Shown here piece by piece: positions 47,589 to 60,519 of a stretch of 64,000 bases of DNA (positions within the stretch are counted from its first letter, which is position 1; each line of letters begins with the position of its first letter). A program made the translations under genes and the position numbers. Origin of the DNA: Elymus sibiricus (taxonomy: Eukaryota; Streptophyta; Magnoliopsida; Poales; Poaceae); the NCBI GenBank assembly GCA_039707655.1, contig CM077667.1:64323628-64387627 (forward strand), read 5' to 3'. Below the pieces are notes generated by a model. It was given only the letters and a program-made list of their open reading frames with translations. It made no database searches and was not told where the DNA came from.

Positions 47589-48056
47589 CGTTTTACTACC
47601 AAAAAAATCACAAAAACAGGATCGAAGAATGTGTTGAACAAATAGAGCGCAAGGGGTAGGCCGAGGTTCCCAGACATACCGTGGTGGCGTCCGAGCCAGC
47701 GACGATGCCCATGGCGGCGAGCATAGGAGAGAGCACCAATGTGCCAGTCATGGTGGCACTGAGGCTCGGAACAGCTGCGGAGCAAGGGTGGCGGCGAAGC
47801 TGCGAGACACCCCGCGTAGAGGAGGAAGAAGAGAGAAAAAAACAAATGAATCCGATAGGTCGGGGTGGATTTGATGCAATTTGTGGCGGGGTAGGCATTT
47901 CGGGTCCGATGTGACGGACAGGCCCGGTGCATCCCTGCAGCCCGGTCAGCCCGGCCATTTGAGGTGCCCGTCTGGATGAGTTTTTTTTATCGAACAGTGA
48001 CCGTGTCGTCTACCCGAGCGGTTAGACGGGTTTGGGATGCCCGGGTGTATATGCTC
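47589..48056 (-). other. Leader and presumed 5' end of the Harbinger element
   Basis: GC-rich 5' UTR-like sequence. On the minus strand the outer border reads TAA then gagcatatacacccgggcat, similar to Harbinger termini. The matching far-end inverted repeat was not found. Confidence 0.4.
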
Positions 48057-48199
48057 TTAGGCCTTGTACAATGATAGATGCTTAGGAAGGTGCTGAATTT
48101 TTTTTTGAAAGCACGAGTGTCTATTTTCATAAGAAAGGTGTCTAATTAAGCGTCCTCGCCTTCGTCTAGGGTACTTTCCGAGTCGTCGTCGCCTCGCCT

Positions 48200-50050
48200 C
48201 GTCTCGCATGGATCCGTTCCACGTTGGGGTACTCTTTTTCCGTTTCTTTCTTTTTTATTTTTTATTTCTTTTTCCAGTTTCTTTCTTTTTCGTTTTTTAT
48301 TCTTTTCTTATGTTTTCTGTTATTTATTTCATTTTCTATTTATTTGTAATTCCATTTTCTTCTCTTTCTTGTTCTTCAAAATTTCAAAAAAAAATTCAAA
48401 ATTTCAACAAATGTTTAGAAGCGCAAAAAATGTCCATATTATTTTTTATTCACAAATTCAAAAAATATTTGCACATTAAAAGAAGATGTTCGCCTTTCAG
48501 AAAGTATTCATATTTTTTTGAAAGTTCGAACAAAGTGTTGAAAACACGAACATTTTTTAAATCCGTCAACATTTTTTGAAACATGAATATTTCTCTTAAA
48601 TTGTGAACATATTTAAGAAATGATTGTTTTTCGAAATTCCTAGACAATTTTTGAAACACAAACATTTCTATGAAAATCGTGAACAAATTTTAAGAATGAG
48701 ACTATTTTTTTAAACACAAATGTTTTATGAAAATCATGAACAAATTTTGAAAAGAAGAACAGTTTTTGAAACACAAATTTTTTCATGATATCATGATTTT
48801 TTGGTTGAAACCTAAATCTTTTTCTTAAATCCCTGAATTATTTTCACAACACGGACATTTTTGAAAAATCCTCCAGCTTTTTGAATACGAGAACAATTTT
48901 TAATACACGATTTCTTTTTGAAAATACGAACACATTTTGAAAGCAAGAATTTTTTTTACAATTCTGAATTATTTTTTGAAGCACGGACATTTAAATAGAA
49001 TTGTGAACAAAACTTTGAACACGAGAACATTTTTTGAAATTCTGACCAAAAAATTAAAAATGTAAAACAAAATAAATAGGAAAAGAAAAAAATAGAAAAA
49101 AGGAAAGAAAAAAAACAAAAACGTAAACAAGAACATTTCTATTAAAAAAATGAGATTTGTTTTGAAATGCCTGGACGATTTTTGAAACAAAAACATTTTT
49201 ATGAAAATCGTGAACAAATGTTGAGAATGAGACTATTTTTTAAAACACAAACATTTTATGAAAATCGGGAACAAATTTTGAAAAGGAGAATAATTTTTGA
49301 AACACAAATATTTTTATGAAATCATGATTCTGTTGTTGAAAATAAGAATATTTTCTTAAATCCGTGATTTTTTCTCAAAGCACGGACATTTTTGAAAAAT
49401 CATGCAGCTTTTTGAACACGAGATTTTTTTTGAAAATATGAACACATTTTGAAAACAAGAACATCTTTTACAATTCCTGATTATTTTTTGAAGCCCGAAC
49501 ATTTAAATAGAAATTGTGAGCGCAATTTTGAACACGAGATTTTTTTTTAATTTAGAACAAAAATTTGATAATATCAAATAGGAAAAGGATAAAGAAAAAA
49601 AAGAAAGGAAAAAATGATAACGAAGACAAGATAATTTTTTGGAAAACAAGAATATTTTTGGAAAAATAAGAACATTTTTTGAAAATCCGGAATATTTATC
49701 GAATTGATGAACAATTTTTGAAAAACGACCATTTTTTGAAATGTAGAACATTTTTTTAAAGGAAGAACATTTTTCAAAAATTAAGAACAGTTTTCGAACA
49801 TGAGGTTAGTTTAAAAAAGCTAAAATAACCTCAAAATAGAAAAATGAAAAAATAAGGAAAAAGAAAGAAAAAAGGAAATAAATAAAAGGAAAAAGAACGA
49901 AAAAAATAAACAAAAATAAAAAAGAACAAGAAAACATAAAAATCGGTAAAAGAAACAAAAAACCGATTCAGGGAACCTTCTAGAATGTTCCCAAAACCTC
50001 ATCGCAAAACTGGGCCGGCCTGTGCACACCGGTTCAGGGAAAGGTTCCTA
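48200..50050. repeat. Degenerate AT-rich motif array (gaacattttttgaaa type)
   Basis: Dozens of 25-35-bp variants of aaacacgaacattttttgaa and tcgtgaacaaattttgaaaa, flanked by T-rich (48220-48390) and A-rich (49840-49960) tracts of mirror-image composition. A larger repeat is visible: 48600-48950 resembles 49140-49480. Lys/Phe-rich ORFs on either strand are by-products. This filler is common in large Triticeae DNA elements; family not assigned. Confidence 0.75.
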
Positions 50051-50690
50051 AAACTTGCTGCGTCGACATGGGGGAGTAGTGGGCCGGCCCAATTCTAGCT
50101 CTCGGTGGGGACCGCCTGTGCGAACGCCCGACACTTTGACGCAACGAGCGTCGAATAGGATATTCCCTGTTCCACAAGTGCAAGACGATTATTTTGGCCC
50201 CCGGGGAACGACTTGGTTTGGGCTGGGCTTTCCCCGTGGCGGTTCAAACAAAATCAAACAATGCCTCACATGGACCAATATCAGCCTCTTTGATTCTCAA
50301 GATTTTCGAAACACATGATTAGGTTTGTCTTGTCCTCTTAATACTATATAGAAGTATAAGACTAGAAAAGTTTGGACGAAAATGTGTTTGATAGCACATG
50401 AATTGCACCATTATGTTTGGGAGGATGGGATTTTTTTTTCCAAAATAAAGTGCACACAAATAAGTTACTATACTAAAGTGGCAAGCATTTGCTTTTTCTC
50501 CCTTTTTTGACTTTTTTTCGAAAGTTTACTATTCAATTACGTGGACAACATGCACAGTGCTTTGCTTTTTCTCTTTTTTTTGACTTTTTTTGGAAGTTTA
50601 CTATTCAATTACGTGGACAACATGAACAGTGCTGGTGATTAGCATTCGTGTATGAACAGTACTACGTGAACAACAATTAACGCGTGAACA
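50051..50690. other. Flank of the motif array; possible Helitron 5' region
   Basis: GC-rich stretch 50050-50200 with ccggttcagggaa repeated at 49965 and 50028, then AT-rich sequence. A near-duplicate pair (gactttttt...gaagtttactattcaattacgtggacaacatg) lies at about 50510 and 50580. tcttaatactatatagaagt at 50337 could be a Helitron 5' end, but the preceding base is not A. Confidence 0.35.
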
Positions 50691-50799
50691 GTGCTTTCGC
50701 GTGAACAGTACCCTCTGTTTGAACAGTGCCCCGTAGAAGAAAAAAACACGCCGTTATAAAAAGTTGGAATTTTTTCTACACATCATTTCTCTCCCCCTC

Positions 50800-53700
50800 T
50801 GCGACGCCCCCGGTTTAACCGTGCACTAACCATACACGCATTTATGCACGATCAAGACCAGAGACTCGCTGGAAGGAATCACAACACAACACTAAACACA
50901 AATTAAAATAATTCAAGCTTCATATTACAGCCAGGGGCCTCGAGGGCTCGAATATAACAACTTGAGTACAAAGTCAGCGGAAGCAACATCATCTGAGTAC
51001 AGACATAAAAGGTACACAAGTTTTGCCTTAAGAAGGCTGAGCATAACAACGACAAACTAGATCGAAAAGGCGCAGGCCTCCTGCCTGGGAACCTCCGAAC
51101 TACTCCTGGACGTCAGAGAAGTCTACGTCGTAGTAGGCTACATCCTGGTAGTAGTGGCCTCCGTCGGGGTAGTAGTAGTCGTCGGCGGGGTAAGCTGGAT
51201 CCTGGGTCTCCTGGGCTCCGTCATCTGATCGCGGCATCGTATCAAAGGGGAAAAGGGGGAGCAAAGCAACGGTGAGTACTCATCCAAAGTACTCGCAAGA
51301 CTGGCATCAGAACTATGCTAGATATGCACCAGTATCAAAGGAATGGGGCTATATCCTTGGACTAAACTGCAGAAATGCCAGAAGAGGGAAGAAGGCCTAG
51401 TCCTATCGAAGACTAGCATCTTCAGCGTCTTGCAGCAGGAGACGAGAGTTGAGCAGCATATTTTAATTAATAGGGGATAATACAACAAGGCCTAGAGATT
51501 CTTCCTCGACTCCCTGCGAGAAAGCAATCCCGGAGCCAAATATTCAAGTAACAACCATAAGTATCCAGTTCTAGTTATCATAGACCAGGATAATTTCTGA
51601 GCGTCCGTTACCGTGGACACGGCTAATCGATTAGATTGACTTCCCTGCAGGGGTGCACAAACTTACCCAACACGCTCGATAAACTCTGGCCGGATACAAT
51701 TTTCGGGTCATACCCGGCCTCGGCCGATCGACACGACGTAGTCCTACCTAGGCTCAACAGAGAGGCCAGCACGCCGGTCTACATCCTAATAGCTCGGGGT
51801 CTTGGGCCATCGCCCTCGCCATCCTGCACGTTACGCCCTCGGCCGGTGTCAGTCCTAGCATGCCTTAATGCAAGCGCCATGCTGTCGCGGGCCACCCGAG
51901 CGCGAGTCGCTCAATGTGACATCTGAAGAGCTTTCGGAAGAATGTACGCCGTAGAGTGCCCACTTTTGTTCCCGCGTGGTGGTCAGTGCGAAAGAGGCCA
52001 GAGGCCTTCTCAGATCACATATCCAAACCCGTTAGTGACTTTATAGTTTGCGGTGACGATCGGTCCCTCCATCCCGTCGCCCCGTCTCGAGAACTTGCGG
52101 CAAGGACATCACTGTCCAGCCACGCCTCGTCTATATCCCTTCGGGTGCCTTACCGGCGCACCCCACCACATCTCACACACATGGATACCCTTGGGGCCGA
52201 CCCATCTCAAGACTGTCGGGAACTCAGGTCCACCTCAACAGAGTGGTACCGCCTGTCCCTTCAGTCCCGTTTTTCACATGTAATTCAGTGTCAAGTCAAG
52301 TGGCTGTGTGCCAGTGCCCCAAGTGAATATCCGAGGAATCACTCTCGAAGTATCACACTCAGGGTATGTGAGGTGATGTGTCGGTAACGGCTTGTCAGTC
52401 ATGCTGACTGAGTCTTCTGTCTTCAAGTCCTCGATGACGACGGTGATGAAAGCAGGGGCAACGACAATAGTAAAAATGGGGGCCACAGGGGGACACTATC
52501 CATACCTATACTACAACATTATATGAAAGCAGGTATGAAAGTAGTACTCAAAAACAGGCTATGCATCAGAATAGGTGCTGTTAAATACAGTAGCAAAATC
52601 TAATGCAAGCATGAGGAAGAAAGAATAGGTGATATCAGAATGATCAAGGGGGTTTTGCTTGCCTTGTTGCTCTGCTGCAAAAGACTGGTCGTCAGGGGCG
52701 TAGTCGTACTCGGCAGCAGCGTCAGTCTCGGAGGCTACCGGAGAGAAAATGGGGAAGAAACAATAAATACAAGCAAACAGATGCAACACGATGCATGACA
52801 TGGCAACACGCAGTGCTAGGGGTAGTCTAACGCAGTACTACACGTATCAGACGGAACGGGAGAATATCTGACGATATTTCCCGGGTCTTTGGATTTATCG
52901 GACAGACGATCCGGAGGGGAAAAGTTCCATGTTTGCTATGCTGGGAGCATGTGACAGACGAACGGATAGCGTATTCGGATTCGTGGGATTTTTCTGATCA
53001 ACTTTCATGTATAAAACTTTTTCATCCAAGCTACGGATTATTTGATATTAATTTTTAAAGTTTTAATAATATTCTGGAATTTCTTTTAATTATTAATCCT
53101 AATTATCCAAAACAGTGTTCTGCGATATCAGCATGACGTCATCATTGCGTCAGCGGTCAAACCCAACTGACCAGGGTCAAACCTGACAGGTGGGGCCCTC
53201 CTGTCATAGACTAGACTAATTTAACAGTAGATCAAATTAACTAATTAACCTAATTAGTTTCTGGGACCCACTGTCAGTGACTGATTAGCTAACTAATTAA
53301 CTAACTGATTAATTAACGTTTTAATTAGCAGTTTTATTTATTTTAAAAATGAATTAAACTGGTGGGGCCCGCGTGTCAGTGTCACGGGGCAGCCACGCCA
53401 GCGTTGACTGACCAATGGGCCCAGTGGGACCCAGTGGCAGTGGCACAAAAGGCGGGGCTCACGGCGCCACGTCGGACTCCGAGTCAGCGCCGGCACCGGA
53501 GCACGCCGGCGACCTCGCCCGCGACGGCAGAACTCCGGCGAGCCCGGGTTTCGTCTACGGTGCATCTTTTTGGGCGTTCTTGGGCTCTATCGAACGAGTG
53601 AAGGACGCCGCGTCGATCTAGCCTATCGGCGCTGGCTACGATGGTCGGAGTGGAGCTCGACGTCGACGACGGCGGCGGTGAGCTACGGGCGGAATCGGGC

Positions 53701-54883
53701 ACGCGGCTACGGTGTGATTTAGCGCGCGCTTTCGATCGCGTTCGGGCGAGAGGAAAGCGCCGCATCGAATGGAGCTGACGCGCGGCCTCGGGGACGACCG
53801 GAAGTGGCCGGACGGCGAGGTCCCGCAGCGGACAGAGTGCGGCGAGGCGACGAGCTAGCCGCGGAGCAGCAGCGCAAATGCGGAGGGGAAGGAGAGAGGG
53901 AGAGGCTCACGTTGTGGCTCACGGTGGCCGTCGTTAGGCTTAGTAGCAGCAGGCAAGTCGCCAGAGTCGGAGGCGTTCTCGGTGGCCGGAGACGCGGTCG
54001 AGGGCGGAACGGCGTCAGCGGGGCTCCCCGACTCCACTGAGCGATCGGGGAGGAAGCGGAGGTCGTCGGCGGAGCCCGCGGATAGCTCGGGAGGACGGAT
54101 TGGCGCCGGTGGCCGCGGTTCGATGACGGGCACGGCGGCGACAACGTCCGGTGAGGAGAGGAGGAGCGAGCGCGTGTGCGCGAGAGAGAGGGAAGAGAGT
54201 GGTGGATCTGAGGGGGGTCTAGGGTTTCAGGGGGCGAGAGAGAGCGAGGAGGGGTTCTGTCTTATCCTCGCGGGGTCGCTCGATGGCCGGGCGCGAGTGT
54301 CGGCGCCATGGCGCTGCCGCGGCCTTCTCCTGTCGCGCCGGAGGTAGGGGAAAAGGCTGGCTGGATTGGGCTAGGCCAGCCTGTAGCAATTGGGCTACGG
54401 TGCCCAGTAGCCTTTTTCTTTTTTTCCATTTCTTTTCTGTTCTGTTTTCTTTTTAGTTGCTGTTTTCCAAAATGTACAGCCCCAAATCAAGTTTTATAAA
54501 ACATGTGACTTAGCCCAATAATTACAGTGAAATATCTAGCACTGTCAGAAATTGGTTTGGTAAATAAATGATTTCACTAGAATTTTATTTAACTGAATAA
54601 GCATTAAATGGTGCTGTTTGGTTACTGTTTCAGACTGTTAGATTCACTTAACTAATCCCATAAATGTTGATTATAATTTTAGAATTGCCTCTGGATTATT
54701 TTTTATTTAATGAACATTTTTCCATCAGTGTTTGAGCAACTTAATATTTCACATGCATTTGAATTTCAATTTGAATTTGGAAGTGGAATGAGATATGATG
54801 CAAATGATGATCAAGCATAGTTAACCATGATGACTTGGCATTATCATGTGAGATTACTCTAGCTAACCACCGGGGGTGTTACA
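50800..54883 (-). mobile_element. Probable solo LTR, 4.08 kb
   Basis: Ends TGCGACGCCCCCGGT...ACCGGGGGTGTTACA, an imperfect 15-bp inverted repeat beginning TG and ending CA, with TSD CCCTC at 50795-50799 and 54884-54888. No internal pair of repeats, PBS or retroviral ORF. A single 4-kb LTR points to a large-LTR Gypsy or LARD-type family (inference). It contains a GC-rich part (53350-54350) with overlapping artefactual ORFs. Confidence 0.7.
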
Positions 54884-54888
54884 CCCTC

Positions 54889-55110
54889 CTTTGCCCTCGC
54901 GTCCTTATATAGAGGATTATGATTTAGTTTTTTTTACTTTTACATATTATTCCTCTCCGCCGACATACCGATGCAGAGCCGTCACGATCGTCTCTCGACC
55001 CGTCCTTTTCGCGTGAACAGTACCCTCTGTTTGAACAGTGCTCCGTAGAAAAAAAAACACATGTTATAAAAAGCTGGATTTTTTTCTACACATCATTTCT
55101 CTCCCCTACT
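54889..55110. repeat. Partial unit of the duplicated region
   Basis: gccctcgcgtccttatatag...gtcacgatcgtctctc here is repeated at 55112-55220 and 56345-56450. The phrase gtgaacagtaccctctgtttg also occurs at 50700 and 55010. Confidence 0.8.
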
Positions 55111-57590
55111 TCGCCCTCGCGTCCTTATATAGAGGATTATGATTTAGTTTTTTTTTCTTTTACACATTATTCCTCTCCGCCGGCATACCGATGCAGAGCC
55201 GTCACGATCGTCTCTCAACCCTTTTCGATGATGTTGCTGTCGAGACACAACAGTAAACCGGTACAATATATTTGCAAAAATGGTAACCCGTGGGAAAAAT
55301 AAATTCTTGATCGATTAATGTCCATCTTTACACCATGGTATCAATGAATAGTGCGCCAATAATAACCCAAACAAAAATCGGATCAATACACGAATAAACC
55401 CAGAATTGCTAACCGCAACAATAGCCCAAATAAACTGAAACAACAAACTCGGATAACCCGAACAATAAAACTAGTGCTTCAAAACAACCCCTGAATAAAC
55501 CGAAAACATTAACCCACCCGAACCATAGACCGAAACAGTAACCGAATTGTAATCCAGAGCCACACACCCGAATAAACTATGACAAAAAAACAATCAATCA
55601 ACATTATGCATTCAAGTGAACAGTAATTCGGAAGAAATGCCAGGAAAAAAACCTAAAAAAATAAGAATCCTTCTCCCTCGGTGCATTCACCTATGCAAGG
55701 AGAATAACCGATGTTGTTGTCGTCGTCTACCTCACCTTCTCCTTCCCCATGGCCAACCAAATCGAGGCTTCAACCATAATGCGGTTACTGAAGCCCGCTT
55801 TAACCACAATGCGATTACTGAAGTCACCTCTACGACGCGCCCCATCATGGCAGTCTATAAGCAGCCAACGAGAAGAGGCAACATGAAAATAAAAACGGTC
55901 ACTCGACCAACCTATTCACTCCACTCCTTATTATATTCTTTGACCGATTAAAAAAAAGAGAAAAATACAACACAATGGATCATCCGTAGAAGGTAGTCAT
56001 GCTCAAAAAACTATTGTAGAACAAGTTAATGAGCCGCCAAAACTTCCCGAAGTATGAATATACACCTTATCCTATATCACAGTGTCGAAAGCGCATTGGG
56101 TTGAACGTCCGATTAACAGATTAGCCATTCACATAAAGTGTGTTAAAATACGCTCTTCACCAATTACTATCAATTTTTACACCGCGTCAAATTTAGGGTT
56201 TAAATTACTTACATAACTATAAATTTGAATTTTACAGGATAAAACCATGTTTCAAAGATAATGAAAGAGTGCCGACTAGGAACTATATATGAAATGTAGG
56301 TGAAAAAGATGCATAAACTGGACAAGAAATATTTCCCTACTATAGGATCTACACATCTTATATAGATGATTATGGTTTAGTTTTTTTTTTACTTTTACGC
56401 ATTATTCCTCTCCGCCGGCATACCGATGCAGAGCCGTCACGATCGTCTGTCGACCCTTTTCGATGATGTTGCTGTCGAGACACAATAGTATACCGGTACA
56501 ATATATTTGCAAAAACAGTAACCCGTAGGAAAAATAAATTCTTGATCGATTGATGTCCATCTTTACACCACGGTATCAATGAATAGTGCACCAATAATAA
56601 CCCGAACAAAAATCGGATCAATACCCGAATAAACCCAGAATTGCTAACCGCAACAATAGCCCAAATAAACTGAAACAACAAACTCGAATAACCCGAACAA
56701 TAAAACCAGTGCTTCGAAACAACCCCTGAATAAACCGAAAACATTAACCCACCCGAACCATAGACCGAAACAGTAACCGAATTGTAATCCAGAGCCACAC
56801 ACCCGAATAAACCATGACAAAAAACAATCAATCAACATTATGCATTCAAGTGAACAGTAATTCAGAAGAAATGCCAGGAAAAAACCCTAAAAAAATAAGA
56901 CTCCTTCTCCCTCGGTGCATTCACCTATGCAAGGAGAATAACCGATGTTATTGTCGTCGTCTACCTCACCTTCTCCTTCCCCATGACCAACCAAATCGAT
57001 GCTTCAACCATAATGCGGTTACTGAAGCCCGCTTTAACCACAATGCGATTACTGAAGTCACTTCTACGACGCGCCCCATCACTGCAGTCTATAAGGAGCC
57101 AACGAGAAGAGGCAACATGAAAATAAAAACGGTCACTCGACCAACCTCTTCACTCCACTCCTTATTATATTCTTTGACCAATTAAAAAAAAGAGAAAAAT
57201 ACAACACAATGGATCATCCGTAGAAGGTAGTCATGCTAAAAAAACTATTGTAGAACAAGTTAATGAGCCGCCAAAACTTCCCGAAGTATGAATATACACC
57301 TTATCCTATATCACAGTGTCGAAAGCGCATTAGGTTGAACGTCCTATTAACAGATTAGCCATTCACATAAAGTGCGTTAAAATACGCTCTTCATCAATTA
57401 CTATCAATTTTTACACCGCGTCAAATTTAGGGTTTAAATTACTTACAAAACTATAAATTTAAATTTTACAGAATAAAACCATGTTTCAGAGAAAATGAAA
57501 GAGTGCCGACTAGGAACTAGATATGCAATGTAGGTAAAAAAGATGCATAAACTGGACAAGAAATATTTCCCTACTATAGGGTCTACACAT
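55111..57590. repeat. Tandem duplication, two copies of a 1.235-kb unit
   Basis: 55111-56345 and 56346-57590 are about 95% identical by eye, offset 1,234-1,235 bp at several check points. Each copy keeps a corresponding open frame (55616-55951 and 56814-57185 +) with LLPRCIHLCKENNRC and similar. The frame matches no known protein, and conservation is explained by recent duplication. Confidence 0.85.
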
Positions 57591-57922
57591 GGGCAACACT
57601 CATTCATTCTCACTGTTGATCAAATAGGTCATATGAGAATGAATCAAATACAAATTACTATCATGCCCTTTACATTTTTTACTTCCGAAAGGGGAAAATA
57701 TATGCTTACGAAAAATATTAATAGGCCAGCGAGTTTACTTAATTCGTTAAATCATTTACTGTTTGTGTCGTGCTCACACAGCTCACAGGGTAAAGATAGA
57801 ATTCGTGTTCTCCTTTTTATTTTATTTTCTCATGAAATACATGTTGTTTTCTTGCTTATTACGATAAAATACAGACGAAATCGATCACGGACGCGGCGTG
57901 CGCCGCGCTACTTCGGTGCTAG
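57591..57922 (+). mobile_element. Helitron-type 3' terminus
   Basis: A 7-bp-stem hairpin cgcggcg-tg-cgccgcg at 57892-57907, then 11 nt, then CTAG at 57919-57922 followed by T. The 5' end is not fixed, but the element may include the tandem duplication and even 50337 onward (with the solo LTR nested). Confidence 0.5.
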
Positions 57923-58850
57923 TGATAAAGAAATTACCAAGGGTTCAAATATTGAGAGTCAAACGTCTAATGTAGGAAAATCTACTAAGGATCTAAATCC
58001 TTAAAAAAAAGAAACAATGGAATTCTTTCAAATCAAAGGAGGGCAGAAGGAAAGCGCTGCATTGCACCTTTCTTGCTTATCCAGTTCTAGCTTATATCGT
58101 TCGGCTTATGGTCATTTAGTAGCAGAAGTTAAGTCTCTAATGATCGATAGAATGTTTATGTTTTAGGAAGTGCACATGACTCAGAATAGTGTTACAGATT
58201 GCCTGTCAAGGTATAGTCGTTATGAACAAGCTACGGCCGTGTGGCTCGACAGAGGATCCGGTGCATAGAGGATCTCTTGCCTAAGATTGTAATGCTACCA
58301 TTTTGGAATAAGCTAGTACAGTACCATTGATCTCGCAAAGAAAAAAGAATGTGCCGCTTGTTTTCGAGCGCAATGCAATCATACTGTGGCTTTGCCATAG
58401 GGAAGCACCGGAATGGGATGGGACGAAGAAATCCCGTTGACCGATGGCAAATGAAAGGAGACCGAAAGGTAGCAGGGCCCACGCGCTGACGCTGGTTCTC
58501 CCACATCGCACGCCACGAGACACGGACGGACGTACGACCCGCCCGTTGGAAAACCATCGCTCCGCCCAGCGGAAGGAAGCAAGCGGCCTTCTTTCTGTCT
58601 GTGTCTGGTAGCACGATGCAGCCTTTTCTTCTGTTATTATTATCCTTGTATGTACTATACGTTGATGCGTTTTTATGATTTGCTTGAGGGCAAGAAACTA
58701 GTTTTTGCAAGGGAAAATCCAATAAGAAGATCAGAGTATGTACTACCAGTATCAGTTTGTCTATTTTCTCTGACGAAAAAAGAGATATATGACTAGCAAG
58801 TAAAAGAAAAAAGAAAAAGAGAGCACCCTGCTGAAATGGCCTCCCGCCCC
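57923..58850. other. Intergenic or distal promoter region
   Basis: No gene supported. 58380-58620 is moderately GC-rich with caa/cacgagac and cacgcg-like motifs, but these are not diagnostic. Open frames on the minus strand (58722-58231) show no domain. Confidence 0.35.
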
Positions 58851-60519
58851 CCGCCCCCCGCCCCGCTCGCTTCCCTAGGTCCCGAGGCGAACTCTTTATT
58901 TTAGTATTTTCCCGCCGCTCCCCTCCTCCTCCACCTCCTCGTCTCGACCACTCCGCAGTGTGCCTTCACCACAGCCCACAGCCGCCGCCGCCGCCGCCGC
59001 AGCCTCGTCCTCCTCCTCCTCCTCCTCCTTTCATCGGAACGCCAGCCCACCCCGCCGCTCCTCTCCTCTCCTCCACGCCGCAGCTGCAGGTGACCTCGCC
59101 GCCTCCCTTCCCCCAATCCGCGCTCTTTATTCTTGGGAACGGAGCCTTGGGATCGTCCACCCCTCCCTCGGATCTTGATCTTTTCTGGCTAATCTAGATG
59201 TGATTTCCTTTTTATCTGCGCCCCCAGATGTGATTTGAGATGATATATGTGTGTGGAGTCGATCTTATAGCAGGGTTTTCTCCTTGCCAAAAACTAAACC
59301 CCAACTACGTCTAAGATGTTTTTTGCAATACATGTGCTGTTTTGGAGGCTTGATTATTGATTTATTTATTTATTGTCTTCTGCATCTACAAAAACCCATT
59401 AGAGAAAGAAAGATGCATTTTTTTGTGAGGGGAGAAAAAGAAAGCTGTATTTTTTTTAGGGGAGAAAAAGAAAGAAGTATGCTCTTCGTGTCGGAATCAA
59501 GGGTTATGTGTATCAAGAGATTTGTGTCAACATGTCTTGCCACCGTGCGGCGCATCTAATATGTAGGGGATTTACCTTTTTCTAGATAGTTTGACCTCCT
59601 TTCAGTACAAATATGTTAAGAGTATTTATGCATATATGCCTGTGGGACAAGTTATCGGAGAGCATGTCTCCAGTATCAGTCACGCCGTTTCCCTCAAGTC
59701 TTCAAGGTTTAGTAGGTTATTTCTGTTGTCGCTGTGAATTTGGGAAGCATATACTTTGTTACCCACCAACAAACTTATGTTTTTAGCATAGTAAAAGACA
59801 CTTATGTGTGTACAGATTCATGGCGTTCTTCACATAGTTCTTGCTGCTTACCTATTAATATATGTTATGATAAAATTAAGTGTGTCCAGTGATAGCATAT
59901 TAGTAAATAACAGTCTTTTTACTCTTAAATGGATATGTTGGTCAGGCCAGTTGTTGTTTCACACTAGTTTCTTAAACTTCCAATTAGTCACTCAACATAT
60001 GCATGAGTGTCTTCATATTTTATTGTTCTCCATGGTGGTGGAAGCTGAGATTGGGAATGGTGCACACGCGTTGTTCTTGAAAAACTGGTAGCTGCAGGGA
60101 CAGTGTATTGCTGATCTTGCACCCCATCTCTTTGCTGCAGTGCCCACTTGATGTTGATACCCTCTGTTATCCTAGTGAATCCTAGCATGACCATGAAGAC
60201 ATTATTTTCTGAATCAGCTTATATTGGTGTTTTTCTGGCAGTTTTGTGAGCTGATTGCTGTACAAATGGCAACCTGAGGAAAAAGATGAGGAGGTTGATG
60301 TGACCAAGGATCTTGTTGCCAACTAGGTCGGAGGAATTGATATGTTTGGTGTATTTATGCTTCCTTCATTCCTCTACATCCTTTTGTTATAGCTGGTACT
60401 TCACTTGCAGCTAAAGCTACGTTGTATTTCTGTGCAGATTTGATCTTCATAGTCATTGGTCATCAAACGCCAGTTTGAAGAAAGGAAGAAAGACCTTCTG
60501 ACCTCTTAAAAGGTCAGGG
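58851..60519 (+). promoter_or_regulatory. 5' UTR region of the third pseudoprotease-like gene
   Basis: A GC-rich leader (58900-59090) with (GCC)n and (TCC)n microsatellites is followed by a candidate donor (CTGCAG|GTGACC) near 59088. A long T-rich intron-like stretch follows. A non-coding exon probably ends at the coding ATG exon (60438-60528). The layout (GC-rich leader, long 5'-UTR intron) is typical of grass genes. No TATA box was placed with confidence. Confidence 0.45.

Noticed and set aside
56370..56831. 153-aa minus-strand hydrophobic ORF
   Set aside because: Antisense to the tandem duplication; not open in the equivalent position of the other copy and no family match.
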